The notes below the pieces were generated by a model. It was not told the origin of the DNA and made no database searches. It was given only the letters and a program-made list of their open reading frames with translations. Shown piece by piece: positions 53,556-60,994 of a DNA stretch of 64,000 nt. How positions within the stretch are numbered: position 1 is the first letter of the stretch; every line of letters starts with the position of its first letter. Source of the stretch: Elusimicrobiaceae bacterium. GTDB taxonomy: Bacteria; Elusimicrobiota; Elusimicrobia; Elusimicrobiales; Elusimicrobiaceae. The DNA lies in assembly GCA_017546175.1 (NCBI GenBank), contig JAFYXM010000007.1, positions 62,001 through 126,000 on the forward strand, in the 5' to 3' direction. A program made the position numbers and the translations under genes.

Positions 53556-54523
53556 AAAGTTTAATTAAGCCTTTAGCTGTCGGTTCTTTTACGGCTCCCA
53601 ATAATGTATGGCTGGCTCCGATGGCAGGTATCACGGACGGGCCTTTTCGGGCTTTATGTTTGCGCGGCGGTGCGGGGGTGGTCTGCGCGGAAATGGTGTC
53701 TGCGCACGCGCTTCATTACGAAAATCCGCGCAGTTTGCGTATGCTTTCTATCAGTGAGCGTGAGAAACCCGTTTCTATGCAAATTTTTGGCTCTGATGAG
53801 CAAACTATTGCGGAAGCCGCCCGCGCCGCTGAAGCACGCGGAGCCGACATTATTGATATCAATGCAGGCTGCCCTGTGAAAAAAATCAATCGTGCCGGGG
53901 CAGGGTGCGTGCTGATGAAAGACCCTGTTCACTTGGGCCGTTTGGTAGCGGCGGCGGTAAAAGCGGTCAAAGTGCCTGTTACCTTAAAAACACGAATTTC
54001 TTTAAAACGCGGTAAATTGTTAGGGGACGAAATTGCCAAAATTGCCGAGAGCGAGGGCGCGGCGGCTGTACTCATGCATGCGCGCGCGGCAGAAGACGTG
54101 CACGCAGGAGAGCCTGATTTGGACGCTTTGGCCAAAGTGTGTGCTAGTGTCAAAATTCCTGTATTGGGTAACGGTGGAATAGACGGTGCGGCCAAGGCCC
54201 AACAATTTTTTGATGCGGGGTGTGCGGGGCTTTTAATCGGGCGTGCTGCCGTGGGAAACCCGTATCTTTTTCGCGATATTGCCCAAGAATTGGCAGGAGA
54301 AAAACCCCAACCGTTAGACAATCAGCGACGTACGGAAATTTATTTGGCGCTTATTGAAGAAAACATTGCCCATTACGGTGAAAAAATAGGTGTGGGCCGC
54401 AGTAAAAAAACGGCAGGATACTGGCTGCGCGGCTTTCCCAACGCGGCCGAAGTGCGCGGAAAATTTGTCCGTATGGAAAAATTGTCCGATATTAAATCTC
54501 TTTTTTCTTCTCTTACTTTTTAA
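53552..54523 (+). CDS. dus: tRNA-dihydrouridine synthase
   Basis: This FMN-dependent enzyme reduces uridines in tRNA D-loops. It shows the FMN-binding barrel start WLAPMAGITDGPFR, the catalytic Cys in NAGCPVKKI near residue 108, MHARAAEDVHAG in place of the usual HxRxxxQxY, and GNGGIDGAAKAQQF and LIGRAAVGNPYLF near the end of the barrel. It belongs to the DusB-like group by these motifs. Length is 323. It overlaps paralogue 3 by 4 bases and is convergent (4-base overlap) with the pilin gene. Confidence 0.93.
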   Translation: MKSLIKPLAVGSFTAPNNVWLAPMAGITDGPFRALCLRGGAGVVCAEMVSAHALHYENPRSLRMLSISEREKPVSMQIFGSDEQTIAEAARAAEARGADIIDINAGCPVKKINRAGAGCVLMKDPVHLGRLVAAAVKAVKVPVTLKTRISLKRGKLLGDEIAKIAESEGAAAVLMHARAAEDVHAGEPDLDALAKVCASVKIPVLGNGGIDGAAKAQQFFDAGCAGLLIGRAAVGNPYLFRDIAQELAGEKPQPLDNQRRTEIYLALIEENIAHYGEKIGVGRSKKTAGYWLRGFPNAAEVRGKFVRMEKLSDIKSLFSSLTF

Positions 54524-54993
54524 ATTTCCCCGTCGTAATACTGCCAACCTTGATTTTCTAAAGATTTGCAAATATAACGGCCAATATCGGTTAGTTGGGT
54601 AATACATCTGCGTTCCCAATTTCCTTGCGGAGAGCTTTTTGCTGCCACAAAAGCATAGTCTCCATTGTTCCGATAATGTTCTGTCACACACCTTTCAGAA
54701 TTACAGTCTCCTGCGTATGAAAAGTTTTTTGTGATGTAATCAGGATCTTCCCAAGTGCCGCCTGTAAGTTCTGCTAATTCTGCCGCATGTGTAGCTTGAG
54801 ACGGAAATCCCCCATTTTCTAACAAACATAAATCCAACGCATTTTCAATAGCTTTATTGTTAGATAAAAATTCAGTTAGGCGGGCTTTTTCTACCGCTTT
54901 GGTGTATTGCGGTAAAGCCACAGCAGATAAAATTCCGATAATGAGCACTACCACCAAGAGTTCTATCAAGGTAAACCCTGTTTTATTTTTCAT
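54520..54993 (-). CDS. Type IV pilin-like prepilin (157 aa), copy 1
   Basis: I start at ATG 54993, where AGGAG sits upstream. The leader KNKTG is followed by FTLIELLVVVLIIGILSAVA, the class III signal: PilD cleaves after the Gly and methylates Phe1, and Glu5 is present. The helix continues to ALPQYTKAVEKARLTEF. The globular part has four or more cysteines (CLLEN, GDCNSERCV, ERRCI) that can form D-loop disulfides. Length suggests a minor or major pilin or a type II secretion pseudopilin; no assembly genes are in the window. The leader contains the structured RNA described separately. Confidence 0.88.
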   Translation of the reverse strand: MKNKTGFTLIELLVVVLIIGILSAVALPQYTKAVEKARLTEFLSNNKAIENALDLCLLENGGFPSQATHAAELAELTGGTWEDPDYITKNFSYAGDCNSERCVTEHYRNNGDYAFVAAKSSPQGNWERRCITQLTDIGRYICKSLENQGWQYYDGEI

Positions 54994-55039
54994 ATATTTT
55001 CTCCTTTTCAAAAATACAAGTTTTCGATTTTGGACCATG

Positions 55040-55250
55040 AAAAAACGGCCGTCTTATTACGGAGCTAATCCCAGTCCCGCACATAAAACAGCCGTAGTAT
55101 CGCACACGAGGTGCGATACATTGGGCAGAACATATCGGGCTCATGACTTCCCAATACATTCTGCCTAAACAGGCTGTTTTTGGACGGGATTAGCGCGTTG
55201 TTTCCAACGACTTCCTATTCTTCATAGGATTCCAAAAACAGAAAAATTGT
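55040..55250 (-). ncRNA. Structured RNA candidate upstream of pilin copy 1 (possible riboregulator)
   Basis: The minus-strand RNA folds into a closed, branched structure. From outside inward: GCTAATCCC with GGGATTAGC (9 bp) plus GTCC/GGAC; then AAAACAGCC/GGCTGTTTT (9 bp); then a three-way junction with a long hairpin (GGCAGAA/TTCTGCC, tandem G-U, TATTGGG/CCCGATA) and a second hairpin GTATCGCAC/GTGCGATAC. Two small hairpins precede it (TCCTAT/ATAGGA, CGTTG-GAAA-CAACG). It ends CCGT/ACGG then CCGTTTTTT, 36 bases before the end of the pilin leader's SD region. Three wobble pairs form only on the minus strand. No tmRNA, RNase P, SRP or 6S signature was recognised. Confidence 0.65.
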
Positions 55251-55256
55251 ATTCTT

Positions 55257-55286
55257 ATTATGCCATAAATGCTAAAATACAAGCAA
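55257..55286 (-). promoter_or_regulatory. Promoter of the structured RNA
   Basis: On the minus strand TTGCTT (55286-55281), an 18-nt spacer and CATAAT (55262-55257) predict transcription starting near 55250, at the 5' edge of the folded region. Confidence 0.5.
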
Positions 55287-55336
55287 GAAAGATTTTTCTC
55301 TTTTTATCTCTATACCAAACTTCCCTGTAAATTTGC

Positions 55337-55391
55337 TATAATATCTAGGAAACCACGAGTCATTAACATGCAGTGGCCACCACTCCGCTGC
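55337..55391 (+). promoter_or_regulatory. rplM promoter and leader hairpin
   Basis: TGC-TATAAT (box 55337-55342) is an extended -10 without a good -35. The leader to ATG 55422 holds AGTGG-CCA-CCACT inside GCAG/CTGC (55370-55391), a possible L13 autoregulation site by analogy with other ribosomal leaders. Confidence 0.4.
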
Positions 55392-55421
55392 GCTTTAATA
55401 ACAAAAGGTAAACAGAAACTT

Positions 55422-55847
55422 ATGACGAAAACTTTTTTACCTTCCGTTAAGGAAGTAGAAACCACCCGTGCTTGGCATCACATTGATGCTACGGGTCAAA
55501 CCCTGGGCAGATTGGCTACTCGTATTGCCGTGCTCTTAATGGGTAAACACAAAAGAACCTTCACCCCTCACATGGATTGTGGAGATTTTGTAGTTGTTAC
55601 CAACACCAACAAAATTAAAGTGACCGGTAACAAGATGGAAGAAAAAATTTATTTCTCCCACTCCGGCTATGCCAAAGGCGCCAAAGAAACCCCGCTCAAA
55701 CGTCAGTTTGAAAAGGATTCCACCAAAGTATTGGAATTGGCCGTCAAACGCATGTTGGACGTCAACCGCTTGCGCGCTCCGCGCATGAAACGCCTCCGCC
55801 TTTTCAGCGGCGAAGAGCATGAATTTGCCGGCAGATTTGCCAAATAA
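55422..55847 (+). CDS. rplM: 50S ribosomal protein L13
   Basis: ATG 55422 is chosen because the protein then starts TKTFLPSVKEVETTRAWHHI and has the normal 141 residues; the longer frame from 55269 includes the promoter. Motifs ATGQTLGRLATRIA, GDFVVVTNTNKIKVTG and the AVKRMLDVNRLRAPRMKRL end are diagnostic. Order rplM-rpsI is conserved in bacteria. Confidence 0.97.
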   Translation: MTKTFLPSVKEVETTRAWHHIDATGQTLGRLATRIAVLLMGKHKRTFTPHMDCGDFVVVTNTNKIKVTGNKMEEKIYFSHSGYAKGAKETPLKRQFEKDSTKVLELAVKRMLDVNRLRAPRMKRLRLFSGEEHEFAGRFAK

Positions 55848-55862
55848 GAGGAATAGATTTTT

Positions 55863-56258
55863 ATGAACAATACCAAAGAAATCAAAACCGGCCGCCGCAA
55901 AACTTCTGTTGCGCAAGCCAGATTGGTAAAAGGTACCGGTGTTATCACTGTAAACGCCAAAGCCTTGGCCGATTACTTCAAAGGTCACGAAAAATTTCAA
56001 GCTACCGTAAAAGCTCCGCTCGTGGTAACGAGCCTTGAAAAAGAATACGACGTCACTGCCAAAGTGCAAGGCGGCGGTATTTCTTCTCAAGCCGGTGCTT
56101 TGCGCCACGCTATCGCCCGCTCTATCGCTGAAATCAGCGAAGAGTTGAAAAAGACCGTCAAGAAAGCCGGTTACTTAACCCGCGATCCCAGAATGGTTGA
56201 AAGAAAGAAACCCGGTCAACCGGGTGCCCGCAAACGCTTCCAATTCTCCAAACGTTAA
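55863..56258 (+). CDS. rpsI: 30S ribosomal protein S9
   Basis: This 131-residue basic protein begins with TGRRKTSVAQARLVKGTG and ends PGQPGARKRFQFSKR, whose C-terminal basic tail reaches the P-site tRNA. The core VQGGGISSQAGALRHAIARS is a family hallmark. It lies 15 bases after rplM with an AGAGGA site and is followed by a strong terminator. Confidence 0.97.
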   Translation: MNNTKEIKTGRRKTSVAQARLVKGTGVITVNAKALADYFKGHEKFQATVKAPLVVTSLEKEYDVTAKVQGGGISSQAGALRHAIARSIAEISEELKKTVKKAGYLTRDPRMVERKKPGQPGARKRFQFSKR

Positions 56259-56292
56259 TCGTTGGGTTGGAACTTGCAGGAAAATGTTTTAC

Positions 56293-56328
56293 GATATCCC
56301 GCTCTTTGCAGCGGGATATTTTTTTTTG
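56293..56328 (+). terminator. Rho-independent terminator after rpsI
   Basis: An ATATCCCGCT/AGCGGGATAT-type hairpin is followed by nine T. Confidence 0.9.
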
Positions 56329-56330
56329 GT

Positions 56331-56520
56331 TTTATAACGGTTTTTTTCGGTTGTTTGTTACTGGTGTGCAAACAATTTTGCATTTTTAGATTTCTTTGAA
56401 GGGCTTAGCACTCGCCGTAGCTAACACTACTTGCCTCGGGTAACTTACGGAACAAATAATTCCCAAAACTGAAAAATCATGCTACAAACAAGTTGTTTTT
56501 CCGTCGGGGAGAAAATAAAA
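56331..56520 (+). other. Non-coding region with inverted repeats upstream of pilin copy 2
   Basis: No gene is seen. TTGTTTG (56351-56357) pairs with CAAACAA (56369-56375). CCGTA (56415-56419) pairs with TACGG (56446-56450). GGAA with TTCC follows at about 56449-56463, and a short AACA/TGTT hairpin before TTTTT sits near 56490. This could be a second folded RNA ahead of a pilin gene, but the stems are short and no wobble evidence fixes a strand. Confidence 0.3.
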
Positions 56521-56522
56521 AC

Positions 56523-56553
56523 TTGACAAACCGTTTTTTTTTTTTACTACGAT
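56523..56553 (+). promoter_or_regulatory. Pilin copy 2 promoter with a 12-T spacer tract
   Basis: A perfect TTGACA (56523-56528) is followed by a spacer containing 12 consecutive T (56534-56545), then TACTAC (16-nt spacer) or TACGAT (19-nt spacer) as the -10. The tract length sets the -35/-10 distance. Confidence 0.6.
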
Positions 56554-56591
56554 TTTTTCAGACGGAAAAAATAGCAAAAAGGAGAATAAAA

Positions 56592-57128
56592 ATGAAAAGA
56601 GGTTTTACTTTGATAGAACTGTTAGTCGTGGTGTTAATCATCGGTATTTTGTCTGCGGTAGCGTTGCCGCAGTATAGAAAGGCAGTATTTAAAGCAAAAT
56701 TAACGGAAATGAATGTTATTTTAAACGCCTATCAAAAAGGTCTTACTTCTTATTTGTTGGCTAATGGCGGTTATCCCGGCACAACTACATATTTTAGCGG
56801 AACGAATGATTCCGGTGCGTTAGATATAGAAATGCCGGCTACGGGAAAAAGCACTTCTTATTCGTGCAATGGTAAATTAAATTGGTATGTTTATTGTGGG
56901 GCAAGCTCTTGCAGTATTGGTATGGGAATGGCTAAAGCAAAAGGGGCCGATTGTAGCACAGCGGCTGACACATGGAACGGAGAGATACGTAGTACGACTA
57001 CTGATGCAGGAAAAACATGGGTTTTAACGGATAGTATCTATAAAACTACTCCACAATGGCAAAAAGAAATAGTTTGTCAGTGGGCTAAAAGCATAGATGA
57101 AAACTATAGTGGAACGACTTGCAGATAA
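56592..57128 (+). CDS. Type IV pilin-like prepilin (178 aa), copy 2
   Basis: ATG 56592 has AAAAGGAGAA upstream and begins with a KRG leader followed by FTLIELLVVVLIIGILSAVA and ALPQYRKAVFKAKLTEMN, as in copy 1. Processing after Gly with methyl-Phe1 and Glu5 is expected. The rest is different from copy 1 apart from general size: Ser/Thr/Gly-rich with cysteines in YSCNGKLNWYVYCG and SSCSIG. The shared N-terminal helix suggests both subunits enter the same fibre. Transcription likely starts at the 12-T promoter, and a terminator follows directly. Confidence 0.88.
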   Translation: MKRGFTLIELLVVVLIIGILSAVALPQYRKAVFKAKLTEMNVILNAYQKGLTSYLLANGGYPGTTTYFSGTNDSGALDIEMPATGKSTSYSCNGKLNWYVYCGASSCSIGMGMAKAKGADCSTAADTWNGEIRSTTTDAGKTWVLTDSIYKTTPQWQKEIVCQWAKSIDENYSGTTCR

Positions 57129-57159
57129 AAACACCCCCGCTTTTGGCGGGGGTGTTTTA
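57127..57159. terminator. Bidirectional terminator
   Basis: An AAAACACCCCCGC/GCGGGGGTGTTTT hairpin lies between pilin copy 2 and the convergent hydrogenase gene. Confidence 0.88.
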
Positions 57160-57171
57160 TTTAAAAACTTC

Positions 57172-58638
57172 TTATTTGTTTTCTTCTTTTGATTCTTGTT
57201 CAAAAGCAGGTTTGACTTTCGGGCTTTCGGCCACTAAATCTTTGATAGGTTTAATGACCTTGGCTTGCGTGGCAATCGTACACGGACCGCCGATACAGCC
57301 GCCCTTACAGCTCATGACTTCTAACAGTTGGAAATCGCCCACGCCTTTGGCATAAGCTTGCAACATCAGCATAGATTTTTTATCCAAACCGTTAATCGCC
57401 AGTTTCTTGAAAGGACGTTGGCCCACAAGTGCATTCTCTACCGCTTGGGCCACACCGCCGGTTACACCGTAGTAACGGGCTTCGCCGGAGATTTTGGGGT
57501 CCAACTGAGCAGGTTCGCACTCAGACGGGTTAATGCCTCTGGCATCAAACAGAGCGCTTAACTCTTCGTAGGTCATTACATAGTCCATGTTGGGGTCTTC
57601 CATTCCTTCCACGCGTTTAGACACACACGGACCCACAAAAACGGTGGTAAAGCCGTTCTTCTTTTCAATTTCGGCCGTGTAAGAGCCGGGGGTGCGGGTA
57701 TGGGAGACAAATTCCTTAATGGCAGGCAAATGTTTCTTGACCGCTTGTACCCATGCGGCACAGCAAGAAGTGGTCATGAATTTAGCACCGCCTTCCAAGC
57801 GTTCAATAAGTTCGCGGGCTTCGTTTTGGGTGGTGATGTCGGCCCCTTCGGCCACTTCGGTCACTTTATCAAAGCCGGCTTTTTGAATAGCCGTGATAAG
57901 CTGCGGCAAAGTGCAGTCAAACTGACCCACAATAGAGGGGGCAATCATGGCGCATACTTTGCGGTTGCTCTTCATGGAGCCCAAAATATCAATCAGTTGG
58001 CTGCGCTCCATAATGGCACCGAACGGACAAGCACCCATACATTGACCGCAGGAAATACATTTGTCAAAATCAATTTGAGCAAACCCGTCGGGCCCTTTTC
58101 TGATGGCATTTACGGGGCAGGCCTGTTCACACGGAACGGGCACATAGGTAATAGCATTGTACGGACAAGAGGCCTTACATTGACCACAATTTTTACATTT
58201 GTCGGGGTCAATGCGGCTTTTACCGTTGACAACGGAAATAGCGCCAAACTTACAGGCGGTTTGACAGGTGCGGGCCAAACAACCTTGGCAGGCTTCCGTC
58301 ACGATATGGCGTGCTTTTACGCAGCCTTTACAGGCAATGTCTAAAACGGTAAGCGGTTTTTCTGGTATGTCTTTGCGCAAGAGCGCTTGTTTGGCATATT
58401 CGTTTAAAGAAGTGGCTTCGTCGTCTTGCTCAATGGCAAAACCTAAAGCGGCCAACGTGCGCGCACGGAAAACGGCGCGTTCTTTATACACGCAGCAACG
58501 CACATCTAAATTGGCATTACGCGGCACCACGTCATGCGGAATGCGGTAGGCACCCGTTTCCAAGGTACCTTTATCAAAGGCTTCAATTACTTTTTTAAGG
58601 GCTTGTCTTCTAAACCCAAGGGCTTTATTGTCACTCAT
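57172..58638 (-). CDS. Monomeric [FeFe] hydrogenase-like protein (group B type)
   Basis: This would carry an H-cluster for H2 formation or uptake with ferredoxin-like electron input. H-cluster motifs: TSCCAAW (residues 290-296) for L1, GPCVSKR (336-342) for L2 and MSCKGGCIGG near 441 for L3, so all four cluster cysteines are kept. The N-terminal half has two ferredoxin clusters (Cys148/151/154/158 and 194/197/200/204) plus extra Cys pairs ACKGC, ACQGC, CQTAC and CEQAC that may hold another cluster. L1 has Ala where group A has Pro, consistent with group B. No maturases HydE/F/G are in the window. The promoter box TGG-TAAAAT lies 9 nt upstream of ATG. Confidence 0.85.
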   Translation of the reverse strand: MSDNKALGFRRQALKKVIEAFDKGTLETGAYRIPHDVVPRNANLDVRCCVYKERAVFRARTLAALGFAIEQDDEATSLNEYAKQALLRKDIPEKPLTVLDIACKGCVKARHIVTEACQGCLARTCQTACKFGAISVVNGKSRIDPDKCKNCGQCKASCPYNAITYVPVPCEQACPVNAIRKGPDGFAQIDFDKCISCGQCMGACPFGAIMERSQLIDILGSMKSNRKVCAMIAPSIVGQFDCTLPQLITAIQKAGFDKVTEVAEGADITTQNEARELIERLEGGAKFMTTSCCAAWVQAVKKHLPAIKEFVSHTRTPGSYTAEIEKKNGFTTVFVGPCVSKRVEGMEDPNMDYVMTYEELSALFDARGINPSECEPAQLDPKISGEARYYGVTGGVAQAVENALVGQRPFKKLAINGLDKKSMLMLQAYAKGVGDFQLLEVMSCKGGCIGGPCTIATQAKVIKPIKDLVAESPKVKPAFEQESKEENK

Positions 58639-58681
58639 ATTACTTATATTTTACCATATTGAAAGCCGCTCTGCCTGCCTA

Positions 58682-60112
58682 CTAATAGTAAGGCGTTAAT
58701 AAACGAAACGCATTATTGCGCAAACGCCTCCACCAAGCTAAATTCTGATAATCTTCTTTGGAAACAAGGGCAGATTTCTTCTTTTTGTTCTCTATAATAC
58801 CACGGACCTGTTGTGCCAGCTTCGGGTCAAAGCATTCTATATTACTTTCAAAGTTAAGCTTAAAGCTTCGCACATCCCAGTTGGCAGATCCGCTAAAAAG
58901 CCAAATATCATCCACCAAAAATAATTTGCTGTGGTCAAAGGGTGGCGCGGAGCGATAAATTTTGACACCTTTGTTTAAAAGACGCGTAAAATTGGCCTGC
59001 ATGGCCCAATCCATACCGAAAATATTGCTTTTTTCGGGTAAAATAATTTCTACATGTACGCCGCGCAAAGAAGCCGTCTCCAAGGCCGACAAAATATTAT
59101 TTTCCGGCAGGAAATACGGGGTAATGATGCTCGCGCTTTTTTGCGCACAGGATAAAGCTCCTAAACACATTCTTTCCACTTTGCCAAAGTCTCCGTCAGG
59201 CCCATCAGGGATAATACGCGAAGGCGTATGGCCTGTGTAAAAGCGTTTATTTTGCAGGTGGGAAGATTGTGGCAGGAAAGGTTTTTGTCCGCTGAAGGTC
59301 CAGTCTTCTTCAAACAGCCGCGATATTTGATAAATCACGGACCCTTGCACCTCAAACGTTACGTCTTGTATCGGCTCTTTGGGGTTGTGGGCCAATAGGT
59401 TACCTTCTGCCAAGTTCATACCTCCAAAGAAGGCAATCTCTCCGTCTATAATCATCATTTTTCGGTGATTTCTTAAATTGACAAAAGGGAAATTAACAGG
59501 GCTTTTGCTGGGTAAGAAAACGGCAAAATCCAAGCCTTTGATGTGTTTGAGTGCATGGTATATGTTCGGGCGGCTGTAATTAAGCCCTACCCCATCTACC
59601 AAAATGCGTATTTTGGCATCGTTTTGAGCCGCTTTTTCCAGCGCGGAGGCAAACATTCGGCCCGCTTTATCGTTATTAAAAATATAGCTGGCAATAAGCA
59701 CTTCTTTTTTAGCTTGCGCAATCGCTTGGCACATACGCGGGTAGGCTTCGTCTCCGTTGATAAGCGGTTTGATTAAATTGCCCAAAGATAAATGTTGCGG
59801 ATGAGTTTTGTATCCTAAGTGCAGAAGCTGCCATAAAGAGGGAGGCACTTCTTTTTCCAGTTCTTGCGGAGTTTTGCCTGTTGATGCAAACAGATTTTTA
59901 CCATGGTTATGCAGGCGCAGCGCCTTGCGACGAATGCGGTTGATACCCAATAAAATATAGGTGATACTGCCCACCACGGGAGCCAACCACACCAGCCCCA
60001 TCCAGCCGATAGCACTGGGAACATCGTCTTTATGTAAAAGAATATGAACGGTAACGGTAATTTGCAGAGCCAGCAAAAAGATACCGGCTAAAGTAAAAGA
60101 GTAAAAGCTCAT
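58682..60112 (-). CDS. cls: Cardiolipin synthase (phospholipase D family)
   Basis: This joins phosphatidylglycerol units to cardiolipin at the inner membrane. Two hydrophobic helices at about residues 5-25 and 32-54 anchor it. Two HKD motifs form the active site: HRKMMIIDGEIAFFGGMN near residue 217 and HSKLFLVDDIWLFSGSANWD near 394. The 476-residue length and order match bacterial Cls. Confidence 0.95.
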   Translation of the reverse strand: MSFYSFTLAGIFLLALQITVTVHILLHKDDVPSAIGWMGLVWLAPVVGSITYILLGINRIRRKALRLHNHGKNLFASTGKTPQELEKEVPPSLWQLLHLGYKTHPQHLSLGNLIKPLINGDEAYPRMCQAIAQAKKEVLIASYIFNNDKAGRMFASALEKAAQNDAKIRILVDGVGLNYSRPNIYHALKHIKGLDFAVFLPSKSPVNFPFVNLRNHRKMMIIDGEIAFFGGMNLAEGNLLAHNPKEPIQDVTFEVQGSVIYQISRLFEEDWTFSGQKPFLPQSSHLQNKRFYTGHTPSRIIPDGPDGDFGKVERMCLGALSCAQKSASIITPYFLPENNILSALETASLRGVHVEIILPEKSNIFGMDWAMQANFTRLLNKGVKIYRSAPPFDHSKLFLVDDIWLFSGSANWDVRSFKLNFESNIECFDPKLAQQVRGIIENKKKKSALVSKEDYQNLAWWRRLRNNAFRLLTPYY

Positions 60113-60171
60113 AAATCCCCCTTATCAATACGATAGCTTAATCGGACAAAAATAAAATAGAAAGAAAAGGG

Positions 60172-60951
60172 TTAGAAAGTGCGATGCACATTATTTTCCG
60201 GCAGCATAGCCGGCGGTGTAAATTTGGAATTGGTTACCCGCGGCATATACATTCGGTCATGTAAAGTTCCACCGGAGAGCAATGCTTTTCGGGTGGTACG
60301 TTGCGGTGGCTTTTGGGCGGTCGGTTGGGGATTTGTTTTGGGCTTGGCTTCCTCTGCCTGTTTTCTCAGAGAGCTCAAATGGCCTTCTTTGGCTTGGCTG
60401 TTTTCAAAAGTCAATGTCAGCTCTTCTTTTTCAAACAAAAACCAACGTTCCGTAGGCGCAGGAGTGTTAATATCCTGATACAAGAGTTTGTATAAAGTTG
60501 TTTGCGGGGGCAAAATAGGGTCCGTTTCCTGTAGCGCTTGTTGAGCGTAAAAGGATAAGAAATCTTTTAATTTCAGCCCGATATTAATGCCGTATTTTTT
60601 ATTAACGGCCAATACGTCAGCCACGTCAGCAGCGGCGGTAATAAAGGTTTGCGGGTCTTCTGCCTTGAATAAAAATTTACGGAAATTTCCGTTGTTATAA
60701 TATTCTACCAAGGCATATTCTGCCGTTGAACTGCGCACAATACGGTCTTTGTCGGACACAACAGGCATGGAGTAGAGCAGTTGCTCGCGGGTGGTGCTGC
60801 GCAAAGCGCGCGAAAGCTGTTTGGCATTTTTTTGCCAAACGGTCGGCGCGGAGGAAGTGGCAGGTTCTCCGTGCATTTCTATCACGATTTCATCTTCTGC
60901 CCAAGCAAATGCCAATGAGAAGAAAAAGAAAAAGAAAAGGATCTTTCTCAT
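60172..60951 (-). CDS. Secreted protein of unknown family (259 aa)
   Basis: A signal peptide with an uninterrupted Phe run (ILFFFFFFSLAFAWA) is followed by a globular part. A Pro/Thr/Lys/Gln-rich disordered stretch of about 30 residues (KPKTNPQPTAQKPPQRTTRK) and a short tail follow. The middle contains EYALVEYYNNGNFRKFLFK and DFLSFYAQQALQETDP. I recognise no family. A TGC-TACACT box 6 nt before ATG 60951 predicts a leaderless transcript. The cls gene lies upstream in the same strand order but about 60 bases beyond its end. Confidence 0.7.
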   Translation of the reverse strand: MRKILFFFFFFSLAFAWAEDEIVIEMHGEPATSSAPTVWQKNAKQLSRALRSTTREQLLYSMPVVSDKDRIVRSSTAEYALVEYYNNGNFRKFLFKAEDPQTFITAAADVADVLAVNKKYGINIGLKLKDFLSFYAQQALQETDPILPPQTTLYKLLYQDINTPAPTERWFLFEKEELTLTFENSQAKEGHLSSLRKQAEEAKPKTNPQPTAQKPPQRTTRKALLSGGTLHDRMYMPRVTNSKFTPPAMLPENNVHRTF

Positions 60952-60966
60952 AAAATCAGTGTAGCA
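60952..60966 (-). promoter_or_regulatory. Extended -10 promoter, predicted leaderless start
   Basis: TGC-TACACT (minus strand, box 60963-60958) is followed by exactly 6 nt and the ATG of the 259-aa gene. Confidence 0.65.
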
Positions 60967-60994
60967 TTTTTAATTTTATTGTCTTGCAAAATGT

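Noticed and set aside
55040-55250. Assignment of the structured RNA to 6S RNA, tmRNA, RNase P or SRP RNA
   Set aside because: The conserved sequences of these families (tmRNA acceptor/tag, RNase P P4 core, SRP apical loop, 6S central bubble) are not visible; an Infernal search would settle it.
55269-55421. N-terminal extension of L13 by 51 residues
   Set aside because: The segment includes the rplM promoter and leader hairpin; known L13 proteins start where ATG 55422 places the start.
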